Shown: positions 47,359-57,037, numbered from the stretch's first letter. The stretch is 64,000 nt of DNA from Streptococcus mitis subsp. hohhotensis (GCF_020089495.2 NZ_JAIRCA020000003.1:1-64000); one strand, 5' to 3'. A program made the numbers and translations. The notes: generated from the letters alone by a model not told the origin.

Positions 47359-50091
47359 TTACAAGACATCATCATCACTCACCTTAGAATTCAATGTTGT
47401 TCCCCAGTGAGTAATTTTTCGATGTGGTTGGGCAAGAATAGGTCTGTTGTCATAGATTGTTTGCCATCTATTCCAGATAAGACCTGTTCTCTTTTCGATC
47501 TTAATTCGAAGATTGCGCATATTAGACTTAATTGGGAGATTGAGGATAGAACCTGCGGTCTGATTGCGCCCATTCTCTTCCCAAGAACGACTTCGGACAA
47601 CTGATTGACCATTTTTATCTACTGTAACTTCTTCCCACGATATTGAATAACGTGCAATATAAGCACCACTATGTTGAATAGTTAGGGTCTTATCTTTTAC
47701 AGGAGTGTAGTTTAACAGTTGTACAGGCTTAGAAGCTTGAGTAGTTACATTATTTTTAGCTACAAATCGAAAAACTTCTACTTCTGCAAGGCTGAGAGCT
47801 TGATTTTTTTGACGCAATTGAATGCGAACACGGCGGCCTAGTTTACCATTCAACTGGAGATCTAAACTGCTTCCTTCTAAGCGAGAAACATATTGTCTAG
47901 CAACTTCTGTCCCTTTTTCATCATATAAAATCACATCAAAGTCTGACAGACGTTTAGAAAGTTCTCCATCCCCACGGTTATGAAGGCGAACAAGTCCTAC
48001 CTGTTCTGTACGACCTAAATCAACTTCCCACCAAGGTTGGTTTTCAAATTTTGTATGGGTAATTGATTGCTGGCTATAACTACTATTGGTATCGCCATCC
48101 AAGGCACGACTAGCATCTCCACCAAAATCAGTAGAACTTTGCTGAGCTTGTTTTTTCCAAGCGATATTCTCAGCACGATACACTTGGACTTCTGCAAGAC
48201 TGAGAGCATTATATCCATCTAACTCAATGCGTACAAAACGAGCTTTCTTATAATCAATCGAAATCTGAGCGGAACTATCTCGTAAGTATGCAATACGCTT
48301 TCTTTCAATTTCTTTCCCAGAACTATCCAAAAGAATCACATTAAAATTGGTAAGCCTATCCTGAGCAGTATCTGTTCGATTATAAATATTGATTTGACGA
48401 ATCGTTTCTTCCTTGTCTAAATCAACTTGCCACCAAGGTTTTGATTGAAAATCTGTATGAGTGACAGAATTATGTCCGTAATTTCCATCTAATTTCCCAT
48501 CAACTGCTCTTCTAGCATCTCCTCCAAAAGCTGTCGAACTTTGAGTTACTCGTTTCCCTAGAGCTATATTTTCAAGAGGTTCAGCGCTTGGTTGACTAGA
48601 TGACAGAGGGACTTGTTGTTTCTTAAAGAAATAAACTTTGTCCAATTTTTGATCACGATATCCCTGTTTATCAAGCGTATCACGTTTTCCAATATTAAAA
48701 TTCGGGATAGCATTCATTCTACTTTCAAAATAACCACGCGAACGGTGTTTGAAACTAGAGTTACCTGTAAAAGTTACAATATCATTATCATTACGAATCA
48801 ATGATGTCACAACATTATCATTATCGACCACATAATGTTTTATTTTACCAGATAGAGCTAACTTACGACTTTCTAACCCTACATCCCAGAAACCATTTTT
48901 TGCATTCCAAATAGTTCGAGAAGTAATTACTTTAGGAGCGCTAAATGTCGTAACTTTTTTCAAAACATTACTATAAAAAGTAGGATATTTCTGATAAGCT
49001 TCAACTGCTGCTATTTGAGCTAAGTAGCCTCCTAGCGAATGACCCGTCATATACAGATTGGTAATGCTAGAATCCTGCGCCAGTTCTTTTACAACATTAC
49101 GGATATCATCCGCTTGTGCAGGTTTATTTCCTCCAAACAAAACAAAATCTGTACTTAAATCTTTCGCATCATTCAGTCTTGTTCCACGTATAGCCAACAT
49201 ATGCACCGTTCCATCTTTGAGATAAGGGAGATCGCTCTTGGTCTCAAATAAGAAAGCATCCAAGCCACTTGCTGTATGATAAGCCTTTTTCATCTTCCAA
49301 AATGGTGCCAGTTCATTGTGCATCATTTTATATTCTTGACGATCAAGATAAAGACTTGGAAAAGGATTTTTATGATCTAGAATTTTGTCAATGTAAGCAT
49401 CATCACGATAAGCCAACTCCATAAAAAGGAGGGAATCACGATCTGTGACATACCATTGTTTCTTATTATCATCTTCCCCGTCCTCTAGTCCATCTCCATC
49501 ACTATCTGCTAGTAAAGGATGGCTATGGTATCCTAAGTAGTCTTTCCCATCTTTATTGTAAACATACAATTCATCCTTATTTTTTATTCCATCATGATCA
49601 TCATCTCCATCAGGATCTAAAAATTTTCCACCGTATAAAGAATTATCGACAAGATCCTTCTCTACATGGAGCTCTCCTTTAGAAATTTTGACAAAGTCTG
49701 CCTCTGTTACTGGTCGAGAATTTTTTGGCTCATCCTTTAGAATTTCCTCTTTCTTCAATTCCTCATGAGGTACAGCAGATTCTTTTTGATATAATTCTTC
49801 TCCTGCTTTTTCTTTCTGAGTTTTAACAACTTCTTTTGTCTCTAGAGTTGATTGAGCAACTGTAGTTTTCTCCTCTGTAATAGATATTTCCTGTTTTTTA
49901 TCGGTACTGTCTAGTTTTGCCGGACTATCCGTTGCATTTACTACTAGAGGAGTTTCGTTTTTCACAACTGGACTGCCTTCATTGGCAGAAATTCCTGTCG
50001 GTGCTAAAAAAGCAAAACCAACTGCAACAGACACAACTCCGATACTTAGTTTTTTTATACCAAAACGCATAATTCGTTGATTAATTTTCAT
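47359..50091 (-). CDS. Secreted lipase fused to two F-type lectins and a cytolysin domain 4
   Basis: 910 residues. 1-36: signal peptide (MRFGIKKLSIGVVSVAVGF). ~45-130: low-complexity Glu/Lys/Thr linker. ~157-208: Asp-rich calcium-type repeats (DPDGDDDHDG, DSDGDGLEDGEDD). ~215-470: class-3 lipase, nucleophile Ser352 in TGHSLGGYLAQ, likely Asp near 423-425 and His449. ~507-639 and ~641-776: two F5/8C F-type lectin domains, each keeping the fucose triad (His545, Arg572, Arg579; His679, Arg706, Arg714). ~800-910: homologue of cytolysin domain 4, with GAYIARYSISWEEV, altered undecapeptide KRTGLIWNRWQ (867-877) and the Thr899-Leu900 cholesterol pair; the pore-forming domains 1-3 are absent. No wall anchor. 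I know no characterised protein with this layout. It interrupts a nucleoside-salvage region. Confidence 0.9.
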   Translation of the reverse strand: MKINQRIMRFGIKKLSIGVVSVAVGFAFLAPTGISANEGSPVVKNETPLVVNATDSPAKLDSTDKKQEISITEEKTTVAQSTLETKEVVKTQKEKAGEELYQKESAVPHEELKKEEILKDEPKNSRPVTEADFVKISKGELHVEKDLVDNSLYGGKFLDPDGDDDHDGIKNKDELYVYNKDGKDYLGYHSHPLLADSDGDGLEDGEDDNKKQWYVTDRDSLLFMELAYRDDAYIDKILDHKNPFPSLYLDRQEYKMMHNELAPFWKMKKAYHTASGLDAFLFETKSDLPYLKDGTVHMLAIRGTRLNDAKDLSTDFVLFGGNKPAQADDIRNVVKELAQDSSITNLYMTGHSLGGYLAQIAAVEAYQKYPTFYSNVLKKVTTFSAPKVITSRTIWNAKNGFWDVGLESRKLALSGKIKHYVVDNDNVVTSLIRNDNDIVTFTGNSSFKHRSRGYFESRMNAIPNFNIGKRDTLDKQGYRDQKLDKVYFFKKQQVPLSSSQPSAEPLENIALGKRVTQSSTAFGGDARRAVDGKLDGNYGHNSVTHTDFQSKPWWQVDLDKEETIRQINIYNRTDTAQDRLTNFNVILLDSSGKEIERKRIAYLRDSSAQISIDYKKARFVRIELDGYNALSLAEVQVYRAENIAWKKQAQQSSTDFGGDASRALDGDTNSSYSQQSITHTKFENQPWWEVDLGRTEQVGLVRLHNRGDGELSKRLSDFDVILYDEKGTEVARQYVSRLEGSSLDLQLNGKLGRRVRIQLRQKNQALSLAEVEVFRFVAKNNVTTQASKPVQLLNYTPVKDKTLTIQHSGAYIARYSISWEEVTVDKNGQSVVRSRSWEENGRNQTAGSILNLPIKSNMRNLRIKIEKRTGLIWNRWQTIYDNRPILAQPHRKITHWGTTLNSKVSDDDVL

Positions 50092-50323
50092 TTATTCATA
50101 TATCTTTCTTTTATTTTTTTCACCCTCTTTACCAACAATACTCTCCAATCAGCTAATCTCCTTTAGCATCACAGTTTCATTTTTATACTTGGTTAACAAG
50201 GATTTGATGAGGTTTGTAAAAGTATGGGGACCTCATTCAATTTTCATATCATAATTCTATATGGAAGTTAATTATTTCATTCATCTTCCAACTCACCGAA
50301 ATGCTTTCCTACTTATTTTTTTC

Positions 50324-51133
50324 TCATAGTTCAGCAAGAATTGCTTTAAGTAAGCCTTTGAAATCACCTTTAACACGTTCAGTCACTTCTACAACTTCTT
50401 CGTGATTAAGTTCTTCTTGGAAACCAGCCGCAAAGTTAGTGATACATGAAATACCAAGAACTTTCAAACCTGAGTGGGCTGCTACAATAACTTCAGGAAC
50501 CGTAGACATACCGACTGCATCAGCTCCCAGTGTCTTATAGGCACGAATCTCTGCTGGTGTTTCATAAGTTGGACCAGTAACACCGATATAGACACCTTCA
50601 TCGAGCTTAATACCAGTTTTTTTAGCAACTTCATGGGCAGTAGCACGATATTCTGGAGTGTAGGCCTTAGACATATCTGGGAAACGTGGACCAAAGTCAT
50701 CCAAGTTTTCACCCATCAATGGGTTTTGCCCCGTCATATTGATATGGTCTGAAATAGCCATCAAAGTACCAGGGCCATAACCAATACCACCAGCAGCATT
50801 GGTTACAATGACACCTTCACATCCGAGAACTTTCATCACACGTACTGGGAAAGTAACGACTTCCAGAGGATTTCCTTCGTAGAAATGGAAACGACCTTGA
50901 AGAGCCAAGACCTTGCGACCTGCAAGGTCACCATATACCAATTTACCAGCATGACCAACTACTGTAGAGCGGCCCCAGTTTGGAATATCAGCATAGTCTA
51001 CTACAACTGGATTTTCGATTTCTTCTGCCAATTCTCCAAGTCCTGATCCAAGGATTAGACCGAACTCAGGTGCTTGGATTCCCTTGTCTTTCAGGAAGGC
51101 AGCTGTTTCCTTGATCTTATTTAAAAACGTCAT
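50324..51133 (-). CDS. punA: Purine-nucleoside phosphorylase, trimeric type
   Basis: 269 residues. GLILGSGLGELAEE near 24, RFHFYEGN near 82 and TNAAGGIGYG near 113 are typical of the inosine/guanosine phosphorylase family. Last gene of the rpiA-deoB-DUF1697-punA unit, 13 bp after the preceding gene. The 232 bp between punA and the lipase hold no gene, only a weak ATGAGGT/ACCTCAT hairpin near 50200. Confidence 0.94.
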   Translation of the reverse strand: MTFLNKIKETAAFLKDKGIQAPEFGLILGSGLGELAEEIENPVVVDYADIPNWGRSTVVGHAGKLVYGDLAGRKVLALQGRFHFYEGNPLEVVTFPVRVMKVLGCEGVIVTNAAGGIGYGPGTLMAISDHINMTGQNPLMGENLDDFGPRFPDMSKAYTPEYRATAHEVAKKTGIKLDEGVYIGVTGPTYETPAEIRAYKTLGADAVGMSTVPEVIVAAHSGLKVLGISCITNFAAGFQEELNHEEVVEVTERVKGDFKGLLKAILAEL

Positions 51134-51146
51134 TGTGTCTCCTTTA

Positions 51147-51689
51147 TTATTTTTTTATCATTTGACCGATTTTGTCAAAAGTTTTAGCATTACGAATGGT
51201 GATTTGGCGGTAGAAAGGCATCTTGAGTAAGTATTTGTGATAGGCTGTTTCGTAGTATGATTCTTCGGAGTATTTCCCCCAGAAAATCCCAAGTTTCCCA
51301 AAATGAACGACTTCATCTTCCAGTTCCAAACTGTTCACCTTCTCGATCACTTGATCCACATCCAAACCCTCCGTGTAAAAGAGAACGTCTTTTCGTGCCA
51401 AGTCTTCACTCCACCAAGCTGGTAGATTCTTCAGCTCTTCTTCATAGTCTTCCTGACTCAGCAAAGAAAAGCTTTGAATAAATGGATAATTGACTGCAAA
51501 GAAAGTCTCTAATTCTTCAACCAATCGGGCTTTGGGGTCTGTCGAAGTAAAGAAAATATTGCCACTGTTGATGTAGGTTTCAACCTTTTCCAGTCCCAAC
51601 TCTGTCAGTTCTTGACGAAGTTGCGCCATGACAACCTTATTTTTCCCACCAACATTAATGCCCCGAACAAGTAAAGCATATCGCGTCAT
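51147..51689 (-). CDS. DUF1697 family protein
   Basis: 180 residues starting MTRYALLVRGINVGGKNKVV, the family hallmark, with YINSGNIFF near 40. The function is unknown. It lies 1 bp after deoB and 13 bp before punA, so it is co-transcribed with nucleoside genes, but no activity in that pathway is known. Confidence 0.9.
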   Translation of the reverse strand: MTRYALLVRGINVGGKNKVVMAQLRQELTELGLEKVETYINSGNIFFTSTDPKARLVEELETFFAVNYPFIQSFSLLSQEDYEEELKNLPAWWSEDLARKDVLFYTEGLDVDQVIEKVNSLELEDEVVHFGKLGIFWGKYSEESYYETAYHKYLLKMPFYRQITIRNAKTFDKIGQMIKK

Positions 51690-51690
51690 C

Positions 51691-52902
51691 TTATACCAAT
51701 TTATCTAAGAAACTTTCCCCAATCATGGCAGTTTCAACACCAAAGTTATCTGCAATAGTCGCTGAGATATCTGCAAAATGTCCAACTGGAATGACACCAT
51801 TTCCCTTAAAGCTAGGGCTGTAAGCTAAAAGTGGAATATATTCACGAGTGTGGTCTGTTCCTGCATAGGTTGGGTCATTTCCATGGTCAGCAGTAATCAA
51901 AAGAAGGTCATCCTCTCTCATAGCTGCGATAATTTCAGGCAAGCGTTCATCAAACTCATGCAAGCAATCACGGTAACCATGAGCATTACGACGGTGGCCG
52001 TAAAGGGCATCAAAGTCCACCAAGTTTGTGAATGAAAATCCTTTTTCAAACTCAGCAAGGCTCATAGTCTTCAATAGTGTATCAATTCCGTGACTGTTTG
52101 ACTTATTGTGTCCCATATCATGGTTGATACCAGCACCGTTAAAGATATCGTTGATTTTACCAACAGCATAAGTATCGATACCTGCTTCATTGAGTTTATC
52201 AAGAACGGTTGGAGCAAATGGTGAAACTGCCAAGTCACGACGATTTGCAGTACGGGTGAAGTTGCCTGGTTCACCTACATAAGGACGGGCAATGATACGA
52301 CCTAGAAGGGCCGGACGCTCAAGTGTAATTGAACGAGCGTATTCACAGATACGGTACAATTCGTCCAAAGGAATAATATCTTCGTGGGCAGCAATCTGCA
52401 AGACAGGGTCAGCTGAAGTATAGATAATCAACTCCCCAGTTTCCATCTGACGTGGTCCGAAATCATCGATAACAGCCGTTCCTGAGTAAGGTTTATTAGC
52501 TTCACGAATGACCTTACGTCCTGAAAATTCTTCGATTTTTGTCAGGATTTCTTCTGGGAATCCGTTCCAGAAAGTATCGAAGGGCTCAGTAATGTTGAGT
52601 CCCATGATTTCCCAGTGTCCAGTCATAGTATCCTTACCAAGAGATACTTCTTCCAATTTTGTTACATATCCTGTTGGATTGCTTTCCGCCGGTACAGTCT
52701 TCAAAGGCGTTGCGCGAGGAATATTTCCAAGACCGATTTTAGCCATGTTTGGGACATTCAAACCAACTGTTTTTGAAATGTGTCCCAGTGTATCAGAAGC
52801 TCCATCTGGAACCCCTGCATTAACAAAGTTGTTAGCATCTGGTGCAGCTCCGATTCCTACAGAATCCAATACCACCAAGTGAATACGATTAAATTTTGAC
52901 AT
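51691..52902 (-). CDS. deoB: Phosphopentomutase
   Basis: 403 residues; interconverts (deoxy)ribose-1- and 5-phosphate, linking the phosphorylases to DeoC and RpiA. Alkaline-phosphatase-fold metal motifs: [15 protein letters not shown] near the start, [10 protein letters not shown] near 90, and [20 protein letters not shown] near 335. It follows rpiA by 13 bp. Confidence 0.97.
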   Translation of the reverse strand: MSKFNRIHLVVLDSVGIGAAPDANNFVNAGVPDGASDTLGHISKTVGLNVPNMAKIGLGNIPRATPLKTVPAESNPTGYVTKLEEVSLGKDTMTGHWEIMGLNITEPFDTFWNGFPEEILTKIEEFSGRKVIREANKPYSGTAVIDDFGPRQMETGELIIYTSADPVLQIAAHEDIIPLDELYRICEYARSITLERPALLGRIIARPYVGEPGNFTRTANRRDLAVSPFAPTVLDKLNEAGIDTYAVGKINDIFNGAGINHDMGHNKSNSHGIDTLLKTMSLAEFEKGFSFTNLVDFDALYGHRRNAHGYRDCLHEFDERLPEIIAAMREDDLLLITADHGNDPTYAGTDHTREYIPLLAYSPSFKGNGVIPVGHFADISATIADNFGVETAMIGESFLDKLV

Positions 52903-52915
52903 AGTGTATCTCCTC

Positions 52916-53599
52916 CTATTTTCCTTTGTTTGAAGTTAAAATCTGAACTCCATCTCGTCCAGCAACGATGACCTTATCCACCATTTGGTTGAATAATCCA
53001 TGCTCCACGACACCAACGACATGGTCCAATTCTTGCCCAAAGGCAATTGGATCTTCAATGACATCCAAGGCAAGGTCAATGATAAAGTTCTGCATATCAG
53101 TCACAAAACGTTGGCCGTCTTTTTCACGGAAACTTGGTTTGTAGCCAGCTCGCTCAAAACGACGAAAAACCTGTTCTGCGCCATACTGAACCACTTCTAC
53201 TGGCAATTTAAAAGCACCTAGTTTCTCGACCAGCTTGCTTTCATCCACCACCCAAATGTATTCTTTTGAGGGCGTTGCGACAACCTTCTCCATGAGAAGG
53301 GCACCACCGCCGCCTTTGATTCCGTTAAACTGGCTATCCACTTCATCCGCCCCGTCGACTGTCACATCGACAAAGTCTACTTGGTCAATAGACTTGAGCG
53401 GGATATTAAGACCTTCAGCCTGTTTACTGGTCACACTAGAAGTCGTTACAGCTGTAATCTGCAACCCTTCTTCCTTGATACGACGACCGATTTCTTCGAC
53501 AAAATAATAGGCAGTCGAACCTGTCCCAAGTCCGACGACCATTCCATCTCTCACGAACTCAGCAGCCTTGATACCTGCCATTTTCTTCAGATTTTCCAC
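52916..53599 (-). CDS. rpiA: Ribose-5-phosphate isomerase A
   Basis: 227 residues; interconverts ribulose- and ribose-5-phosphate. [16 protein letters not shown] near 23, [20 protein letters not shown] near 82 and [10 protein letters not shown] near 118 are the active-site loops. The start is GTG at 53599 with GGAGG ahead. First gene of the rpiA-deoB-DUF1697-punA operon. Confidence 0.96.
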   Translation of the reverse strand: MENLKKMAGIKAAEFVRDGMVVGLGTGSTAYYFVEEIGRRIKEEGLQITAVTTSSVTSKQAEGLNIPLKSIDQVDFVDVTVDGADEVDSQFNGIKGGGGALLMEKVVATPSKEYIWVVDESKLVEKLGAFKLPVEVVQYGAEQVFRRFERAGYKPSFREKDGQRFVTDMQNFIIDLALDVIEDPIAFGQELDHVVGVVEHGLFNQMVDKVIVAGRDGVQILTSNKGK

Positions 53600-53759
53600 T
53601 CAAACACCTCCATTAAAGAGCTACTTCTATTATACCATGTAACGGCTTTTATTTCATCTGGAAATTGAAAACGATATCCATTCTCAAAGAAATTTTGCTA
53701 GGGTTGATTTTTTATCATAAAGATGCTTAAATAGTTAAGTATAGAAAAGGAGAAATAAG

Positions 53760-53945
53760 ATGAACCCATTAGATTTATTTAATCAAGTAAAAGAACTAAT
53801 CGAAACAAAAGATTTCGAAGCTGCAAAAACATTTGTTGCAGAAAATCAAGAACAACTTGGAGAATACCTCTCCCAAGCTCAGCAATTGATTTCTGGTTCA
53901 GAAGGTCTAGATAGTCTCGTTGAAAAGATTAAAGGATTTTTCTAA
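53760..53945 (+). CDS. Small acidic hypothetical protein
   Basis: 61 residues, fully helical and soluble, beginning MNPLDLFNQVKELIETKDFE. AAAGGAG at good spacing before the ATG and a terminator ~60 bp after it support a real gene. No family recognised. It lies alone between divergent rpiA and convergent trxB. Confidence 0.75.
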   Translation: MNPLDLFNQVKELIETKDFEAAKTFVAENQEQLGEYLSQAQQLISGSEGLDSLVEKIKGFF

Positions 53946-54005
53946 AAATATAAGAGGTTGACAAAACTCAACTGCAAGAGAAAATAAATTAAATTTTCCC
54001 ACAAT

Positions 54006-54053
54006 AAAACGCATAGAATCAAGGTTTTTGTAAATCTGATACTATGCGTTTTT
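54006..54053. terminator. Bidirectional terminator between the small gene and trxB
   Basis: AAAACGCATAG / CTATGCGTTTT stem (11 bp, long loop), T-rich on both strands; 5 bp from the trxB stop. Confidence 0.75.
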
Positions 54054-54057
54054 ATGA

Positions 54058-54969
54058 TTAACTATGTTCTGTGATAAACTTGTAAGCTTCTTGACCAGCG
54101 ATAGCTCCATCTCCAACTGCTGTTGTTACTTGACGAAGCTCTTTCAAGCGAACATCTCCAACTGCAAAAATACCGTCAACTGCAGTTTTCATGTGATTAT
54201 CTGTCACAATCCAGCCTGCCTGATCTTGGATATTCAATTCTTTAACAAAATCGCTAAGAGGGTCCAATCCAACATAGATAAAGACGCCACCGAAGGTTTG
54301 TTCTGTCACTTGACCTGTTTTCACATTTTCAAATACGACAGATTCTACTCTGTTTTCACCCTTGATTTCCTTGACTACAGAATCCCAGATAAAGCTGATT
54401 TTCTCATTCGCAAAGGCGCGGTCTTGTAAAACCTTTTGAGCACGAAGTTGGTCACGACGGTGAACAATGGTAACAGTCTTGGCAAAGCGAGTCAAGAAGA
54501 TAGCTTCTTCGACAGCTGAATCTCCACCACCAACTACCAACAAATCTTGGTCACGGAAGAAAGCACCATCACATACGGCACAGTAGGAAACACCACGACT
54601 GTTCAGTTCTTCTTCTCCAGGCACTCCCAAAGGACGGTGTTTTGAACCAGTCGCTACGATAACGGTACGAGTTTCATATGTTTGGTCATCAGTAATCACT
54701 TTCTTAAAATCACCATGGTCTTCTACATTTTCAACATAACCATAAATGTGCTCAACACCAAGATTTTCAAGTGGTTCAAACATCTTTTCAGCCAATTCAG
54801 GCCCACTAATATTAGCATATCCTGGGTAATTTTCGATATCAGAGGTATTATTCATCTGACCACCTGGCAGACCGCCTTCAATCAAGGCTACTTTCAGATT
54901 GCTGCGAGCAGCATACAAGGCTGCAGTCATCCCTGCAGGTCCAGCACCGATAATAATAGTATCGTACAT
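54058..54969 (-). CDS. trxB: Thioredoxin reductase
   Basis: 303 residues. FAD site IIGAGPAGMTAALYAAR near 6, redox pair in YCAVCDGAFF (CxxC) near 132, NADPH site VVGGGDSAVEEA near 150, second FAD motif GIFAVGDVR near 273. Reduces thioredoxin with NADPH for thiol homeostasis. It follows the small DUF4059 gene by 65 bp. Confidence 0.96.
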   Translation of the reverse strand: MYDTIIIGAGPAGMTAALYAARSNLKVALIEGGLPGGQMNNTSDIENYPGYANISGPELAEKMFEPLENLGVEHIYGYVENVEDHGDFKKVITDDQTYETRTVIVATGSKHRPLGVPGEEELNSRGVSYCAVCDGAFFRDQDLLVVGGGDSAVEEAIFLTRFAKTVTIVHRRDQLRAQKVLQDRAFANEKISFIWDSVVKEIKGENRVESVVFENVKTGQVTEQTFGGVFIYVGLDPLSDFVKELNIQDQAGWIVTDNHMKTAVDGIFAVGDVRLKELRQVTTAVGDGAIAGQEAYKFITEHS

Positions 54970-55034
54970 ATAGATTCCTTCTTTCTTGTTGTAACTATCT
55001 TTATTCTAACTCTTTCTTGTCAATCAAGCAAGGA

Positions 55035-55259
55035 TTATGCCTTGAAAACAAGAATTAAGCTCATAACCGCAAAGGATAATACTGGAACAACCAAAACTCC
55101 AATCATAATCATATCATAGAGATGGGCTTGACGAGCCTTGGCTGTCTTATCAACTCCCGACATGGCTCTTAGTCCAATCCAAATCCCTAAAAAAATCAGG
55201 ACGAGGATGGTGGTCAAGATCAAACTCTCGAAATATAAAGAAAATAGTTGCAGTAGCAT
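55035..55259 (-). CDS. DUF4059 family membrane protein
   Basis: 74 residues starting MLLQLFSLYFESLIL, two membrane helices (~8-30 and ~48-72). The family is restricted to streptococci and relatives, with no known function. The ATG at 55259 is preferred; an in-frame ATG four codons upstream is possible. It sits between the amino-acid ABC genes and trxB on the same strand. Confidence 0.8.
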   Translation of the reverse strand: MLLQLFSLYFESLILTTILVLIFLGIWIGLRAMSGVDKTAKARQAHLYDMIMIGVLVVPVLSFAVMSLILVFKA

Positions 55260-55336
55260 GATTTCTCTCATTTCTATCTTTTTTAAAGAGTAAACTCAGC
55301 TAGTCCAGCTAACTGAGTTTTTCTCTATCTATTATA

Positions 55337-56080
55337 TCAAATATAAGTCCGTTTGTAACTAGCGAAGAATTCTTTTGTCCGCTCTTCTTTCGGATGGTGG
55401 ATAATCTCATCCGGTGTTCCAGATTCGATAATTTTCCCCTTATCTAGGAAGAGAATCTTATCAGCTACTTGGGCTACAAAGGACATGTCATGACTGACCA
55501 AAATCATGGTTTGACCTGACTTAGCAGCATCTGCAATAGACTTTTCTACTTCACCGACCAATTCTGGGTCAAGGGCTGAAGTTGGTTCGTCTAAGAGCAA
55601 AACATCTGGTTTCATAGCAAGCGCACGCGCTAGGGCAACACGTTGCTTTTGTCCACCTGATAAATGGCGAGGGTAATGGTTTTCACGGTCAGAAAGCCCA
55701 ACCTTAGCCAACTCTTCCTTGGCAATCTTAGTCGCTTCTTGGTCAGATAATTTCTTGACAACAACCAAGCCTTCTTTCACATTATCAAGCGCTGTGCGGC
55801 GTTCAAACAAATTAAACTGTTGGAAAACCATAGACAGCTTACGACGTAGGGCAAGGATTTCTTCTTGAGTGATTTTAGAAAAATCAACTGAAAAATCATC
55901 AATCTGAATAGAGCCACTGTCAGGTGTTTCAAGATAATTGAGACTGCGAAGGAAGGTTGATTTTCCAGCTCCTGAAGAACCAATCAAGGCTACGACTTCC
56001 CCTTTTTGAATATCCAAGTCCAGATGATCCAAGACAGTCTGTCCTGAAAAGGATTTGCTTAAATTCGAAATCTTAATCAT
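55337..56080 (-). CDS. Polar amino-acid ABC transporter ATPase
   Basis: 247 residues: Walker A GSSGAGKST near 33, signature LSGGQKQRVALARAL near 140, Walker B VLLLDEPTSALDPE near 160. It resembles GlnQ/TcyC-type ATPases. The start overlaps the permease end by 1 bp. No substrate-binding protein gene is adjacent, so the substrate (cystine, glutamine or other) is open. Confidence 0.92.
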   Translation of the reverse strand: MIKISNLSKSFSGQTVLDHLDLDIQKGEVVALIGSSGAGKSTFLRSLNYLETPDSGSIQIDDFSVDFSKITQEEILALRRKLSMVFQQFNLFERRTALDNVKEGLVVVKKLSDQEATKIAKEELAKVGLSDRENHYPRHLSGGQKQRVALARALAMKPDVLLLDEPTSALDPELVGEVEKSIADAAKSGQTMILVSHDMSFVAQVADKILFLDKGKIIESGTPDEIIHHPKEERTKEFFASYKRTYI

Positions 56081-56880
56081 TAACGAAGGTCTCCTTTCAC
56101 ATCTGTTTGCACTGTATCGGGTGCAGAAATAGCCATTTTTCTCTCGATGAAACGACCGAAGCTTTCAATTCCGATATTGACTACCCAATAAACAAGGGCT
56201 ACAGAGATGAATCGCTCAAAGTAACGATAATCGGCACCACCCAAAATCTGAGCTTGGGCAAAGACTTCCACAACACCCGCACTGAAGGCTAGGGAAGTTC
56301 CCTTGGTCAAGCCGATGAGGGAGTTAATTAATGTTGGAGTAGCTACCACCGCTGCATTTGGAATAATCACTCGTCGATAAACTTGCGCTCGGGTCATACC
56401 CAGACTGCGTGCCGCCTCAATCTCACCAGGATTAACTGAGAGAATGGCTGCACGAATGGTTTCACTAGCATAAGCTGCTTCATTAAAGGCAAAGGCTACA
56501 ATCGCAAAAACAGCAGCTGGAATCGCATTGATATTGAAACCAGTACCCCATTGCTGATTGAGGGCTTTCAAAGCCAAAGGGATTCCGTAGTAGGTCAACA
56601 TGAGTTGCACCAAAATCGGTGTCCCTTTTAAGAAACTAACAAAGAAAGCCTGCAAGGGATATAAAATCTTGACACGATTGATTTTCACAATGGCAAAAAG
56701 AAGCGCCAAAACCAAGCCAAAAAGGGCACCACCAATTGTCAACATAATCGTTGTTGGAAGTTGTTGGACAATTCTCGGGATTCCATCAAAGACCGAACGC
56801 AGGCTAAAAAGCTTGCCATCTGGAATCAATTGCATCAAGTTTTGGTACCAATCTGATGCTAAAATCGTTGTAACATTCAT
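56080..56880 (-). CDS. Polar amino-acid ABC transporter permease
   Basis: 266 residues with about five membrane helices and the EAA loop EIEAARSLGMTRAQVYRRVI near 155-174. The His/Glu/Gln/Arg-type TM domain begins at LPTTIMLTIGGALFGLVLA. Pairs with the following ATPase; the preceding gene is not co-directional within 150 bp. Confidence 0.92.
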   Translation of the reverse strand: MNVTTILASDWYQNLMQLIPDGKLFSLRSVFDGIPRIVQQLPTTIMLTIGGALFGLVLALLFAIVKINRVKILYPLQAFFVSFLKGTPILVQLMLTYYGIPLALKALNQQWGTGFNINAIPAAVFAIVAFAFNEAAYASETIRAAILSVNPGEIEAARSLGMTRAQVYRRVIIPNAAVVATPTLINSLIGLTKGTSLAFSAGVVEVFAQAQILGGADYRYFERFISVALVYWVVNIGIESFGRFIERKMAISAPDTVQTDVKGDLR

Positions 56881-57037
56881 AAAAACATCCTCTCCTGATA
56901 ATGATTCATTCTACCATACTTCTGCCGTCAATGAAATTATTTGCTACGGTCAGATACAGACTTTGTCTACCTACTAGTTTATCATACTTTGAAACAGGGA
57001 GGTTATATATTTTATCTATCAAAGAGATAAGTAAAAA

